Positions 61,889 to 64,000 of a stretch of DNA of 64,000 bases are shown here, in pieces. The position numbers and the translations under genes were made by a program. The stretch lies in contig NZ_JACHJK010000001.1 of the NCBI RefSeq assembly GCF_014203595.1, forward strand, positions 64,582 to 128,581. The letters are read 5' to 3'. The notes beneath the pieces are model-generated. The model saw only the letters and a program-made list of their open reading frames with translations. It was not told where the DNA came from and ran no database searches. This stretch comes from Streptomyces echinatus (GTDB lineage: Bacteria > Actinomycetota > Actinomycetes > Streptomycetales > Streptomycetaceae). Position 1 is the first letter of the stretch, and every line of letters starts with the position of its first letter.

Positions 61889-64000
61889 GTGACCAGCAGA
61901 TCCTGGACGTTCAGAGCGGCCGCCATAGGCGTGACGCTTGCTGCGGCCTCGGCCACGTTCGCGACCTTCGCCGTCGCGGAGGCCGGCACCCAGGCCCCGT
62001 CGGCCGCCGCGAACCGGCACGACCCGGCTCCGGTGAAGCAGCAGAAGCACGACCTCGACGGCCCTCTGAGCAAGACTCAGGACGCCCAGCGCGAGGAGGC
62101 CCTGAACCAGCTCATATCGGGCAAGGCGAAGGCGGAGGAGCGCAACGGCTCCAAGGTCGTCAAGCTCAAGAGCCGCAAGGGCCAGAGCAAGTACGTCGAG
62201 CTGAGCCGCGAGAAGACCGACAAGATCTTCACGATCCTGGTGGAGTTCGGGAACCAGACGGATCCCAAGTACGGCGGCACCGCGGGCCCGCTGCACAACA
62301 AGATCGCCGCGCCGGACCGTAAGAAGGACAACTCCACGGCCTGGCAGAAGGACTACAACAAGAAGCACTACCAGGACCTCTACTTCGGCACCGGCAAGAA
62401 GACCGAGTCGCTGAAGAAGTACTACGAGAAGCAGTCCTCGGGCCGCTACTCGGTCACCGGTGAGGTCACGGACTGGGTCAAGGTCCCGTACAACGAGGCG
62501 CGTTACGGCAACAACGCCTGCGGCCAGACCAACTGCCCGAGCGTGTGGAACGTCGTCAGCGACGGCCTGAGCGCCTGGGTCGCCCAGCAGAAGAAGGCCG
62601 GCCGCACGGACGCCGACATCAAGGCGGACCTGGCCAAGTACGACCAGTGGGACCGCTACGACTTCGACGGCGACGGCAACTTCAACGAGCCGGACGGCTA
62701 CGTCGACCACTTCCAGATCGTGCACGCCGGTGAGGACGAGTCCGCCGGCGGCGGCGTCCAGGGCAAGGACGCGATCTGGGCCCACCGCTGGTACGCCTTC
62801 GGCACCGACGCCGGCGCCACCGGCCCCGCGGACAACAAGCTCGGCGGCACCCAGGTCGGCAGCACCGGCATCTGGGTCGGCGACTACACCATCCAGCCGG
62901 AGAACGGCGGACTCGGTGTCTACGCCCACGAGTACGGTCACGACCTCGGTCTGCCGGACGAGTACGACACCGCCGGCGGCGACAACTCCACCGGCTTCTG
63001 GACGCTGATGTCGTCCGGCTCCTGGCTCGGCACGGGCAAGGAGTCCATCGGTGACCTGCCCGGCGACATGAACGCCTGGGACAAGCTGCAGCTGGGCTGG
63101 CTGAACTACGACACCGCCAAGGCCGGCAAGCAGTCCACCCACAAGCTGGGCCTCGCCGAGTACAACACCTGGGACAAGCAGGCCCTCGTGGTCAACCTGC
63201 CCGACAAGGCGGTCACCACCACGATCACCCAGCCCGCCGAGGGTTCGACCCAGTGGTGGAGCGGCAGCGGCAACGACCTGAAGAACACGCTGACCCGTTC
63301 GGTGGACCTCACCGGCAAGTCCGCGGCGAGCCTGAGCCTGGACGGCTGGTGGGCCACCGAGGACGGCTACGACTACGTCTACACCGAGGTGTCGACCGAC
63401 GGCGGCGCCAACTGGACCGCCCTGGACGGCACGGCGGACGGCCAGGCCCTCCCGCGTGACGCCAGCGGCAAGCCGGCGCTGAGCGGCTTCTCGCAGACGC
63501 ACAAGAAGCTGTCGTTCCCGCTCGACGCCTACGCGGGCAAGAAGATCGACCTGCGCTTCCGCTACGCCACCGACGGCGGTGTCGCGGAGAACGGCTTCAC
63601 GGCCGACCAGATCACCGTGACCGCCGACGGCGCGCCGGTGTTCTCGGACAACGCCGAGACCGCCGACGCCGGTTGGACCGCGGCCGGCTTCTCCCGCATC
63701 GGCGCGTCCTTCACCAAGGACTACAAGCAGTACTACATCGCCGAGAACCGGCAGTACGTGTCGTACGACAAGACGCTGAAGACCGGCCCGTACAACTTCG
63801 GTTCGGCCAAGCGTCCCGACTGGGTCGAGCACTACCCGTACCAGAACGGCCTGCTGATCTGGAAGTGGGACACCTCCCAGGCGGACAACAACACCAACGA
63901 CACCAACGGCCACCCGGGCACCGGTCTGATCCTGCCGGTCGACTCGCACTCGAAGGCGCTGCGGTGGTCGGACGGCACGCTGCTGCGCAACCGCATCCAG
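61889..64000 (+). CDS. Secreted M6 metalloprotease (immune inhibitor A-like), partial
   Basis: The frame is open from GTG 61889 to the window end, 704 codons without a stop. The signal peptide spans residues 1-31, with cleavage near VAEAGT. A pro-region follows, then the zinc-protease domain with the M6 motif HEYGHDLGLPDEYD (near residue 350); the first two His and the Glu bind zinc and catalyse. Calcium-like DFDGDGNFNEPD precedes it. Beta-rich MAM-like segments follow. The C-terminus is missing. M6 enzymes degrade extracellular protein, including host antibacterial peptides. Confidence 0.93.
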   Translation, partial: MTSRSWTFRAAAIGVTLAAASATFATFAVAEAGTQAPSAAANRHDPAPVKQQKHDLDGPLSKTQDAQREEALNQLISGKAKAEERNGSKVVKLKSRKGQSKYVELSREKTDKIFTILVEFGNQTDPKYGGTAGPLHNKIAAPDRKKDNSTAWQKDYNKKHYQDLYFGTGKKTESLKKYYEKQSSGRYSVTGEVTDWVKVPYNEARYGNNACGQTNCPSVWNVVSDGLSAWVAQQKKAGRTDADIKADLAKYDQWDRYDFDGDGNFNEPDGYVDHFQIVHAGEDESAGGGVQGKDAIWAHRWYAFGTDAGATGPADNKLGGTQVGSTGIWVGDYTIQPENGGLGVYAHEYGHDLGLPDEYDTAGGDNSTGFWTLMSSGSWLGTGKESIGDLPGDMNAWDKLQLGWLNYDTAKAGKQSTHKLGLAEYNTWDKQALVVNLPDKAVTTTITQPAEGSTQWWSGSGNDLKNTLTRSVDLTGKSAASLSLDGWWATEDGYDYVYTEVSTDGGANWTALDGTADGQALPRDASGKPALSGFSQTHKKLSFPLDAYAGKKIDLRFRYATDGGVAENGFTADQITVTADGAPVFSDNAETADAGWTAAGFSRIGASFTKDYKQYYIAENRQYVSYDKTLKTGPYNFGSAKRPDWVEHYPYQNGLLIWKWDTSQADNNTNDTNGHPGTGLILPVDSHSKALRWSDGTLLRNRIQ

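Overview
This is a high-GC chromosomal segment of a Streptomyces-type actinomycete. The evidence is strong GC bias at third codon positions, frequent GTG starts and GTGA/ATGA overlaps, LAXTG cell-wall sorting signals, an SsgA-like sporulation protein, a HemD/NnaR nitrate regulator next to narK, and a sigU-type ECF sigma factor with its anti-sigma factor. The gene order resembles the S. coelicolor block around SCO2970-SCO2920 as I remember it; I could not check this by search.

Region 1 (1-5.1 kb): the end of a Gly-Thr-Thr repeat surface protein, a small zinc-ribbon membrane protein, then ftsE-ftsX, an S41 protease, smpB and ssrA (tmRNA), a cell-division and ribosome-rescue cluster. Region 2 (5.1-16.9 kb): a double-HTH regulator, a 40-residue small gene, an MFS exporter divergent from a LysR regulator, a second LAXTG surface protein, nnaR/narK for nitrate, a CGNR zinc-finger regulator, and sigU/rsuA. 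Region 3 (17-26.4 kb): housekeeping genes. These are a HelD-like RNA polymerase-recycling ATPase, an ACT-domain malic enzyme, HU, MurA, YqgE, a DUF3039 protein, and a GH20 hexosaminidase preceded by a close match to the DasR operator.

Region 4 (26.6-34.4 kb): a three-subunit xanthine dehydrogenase operon with translational coupling. Its 2Fe-2S subunit carries a roughly 530-residue disordered, Gly/His-repeat extension. A tandem SUKH-4-like protein and a MerR regulator follow. Region 5 (34.5-38.6 kb): a 3.9 kb island bounded by 45-bp direct repeats of the 3' half of a tRNA-Cys. Near each end is a copy of a paired GAGACGG motif that could be integrase arm sites, but there is no integrase. Its cargo is a signal-peptide-less trypsin-like protease with a full triad, two orphan genes, an IS5-type transposase scrap and a frameshifted gene. 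A second, disrupted tRNA copy lies just outside.

Region 6 (38.8-48.8 kb): an MFS transporter with a perfect palindrome at its promoter, a RHH/Fic (Doc) toxin-antitoxin pair, an XPB-like helicase, a noncoding 21-22 bp tandem repeat field, IclR and PucR regulators, a GNAT acyltransferase coupled to an N-acylamino-acid racemase, and a Lon-type (YlbL-like) protease. Region 7 (48.9-64 kb): a secreted protein, a four-gene betaine/choline ABC importer, hpdR/hpd for tyrosine breakdown, a TPR protein, a GlcD-type oxidase, ssgG, two RDD membrane proteins (the first frameshifted), and a secreted M6 (immune inhibitor A-like) metalloprotease that runs off the end.
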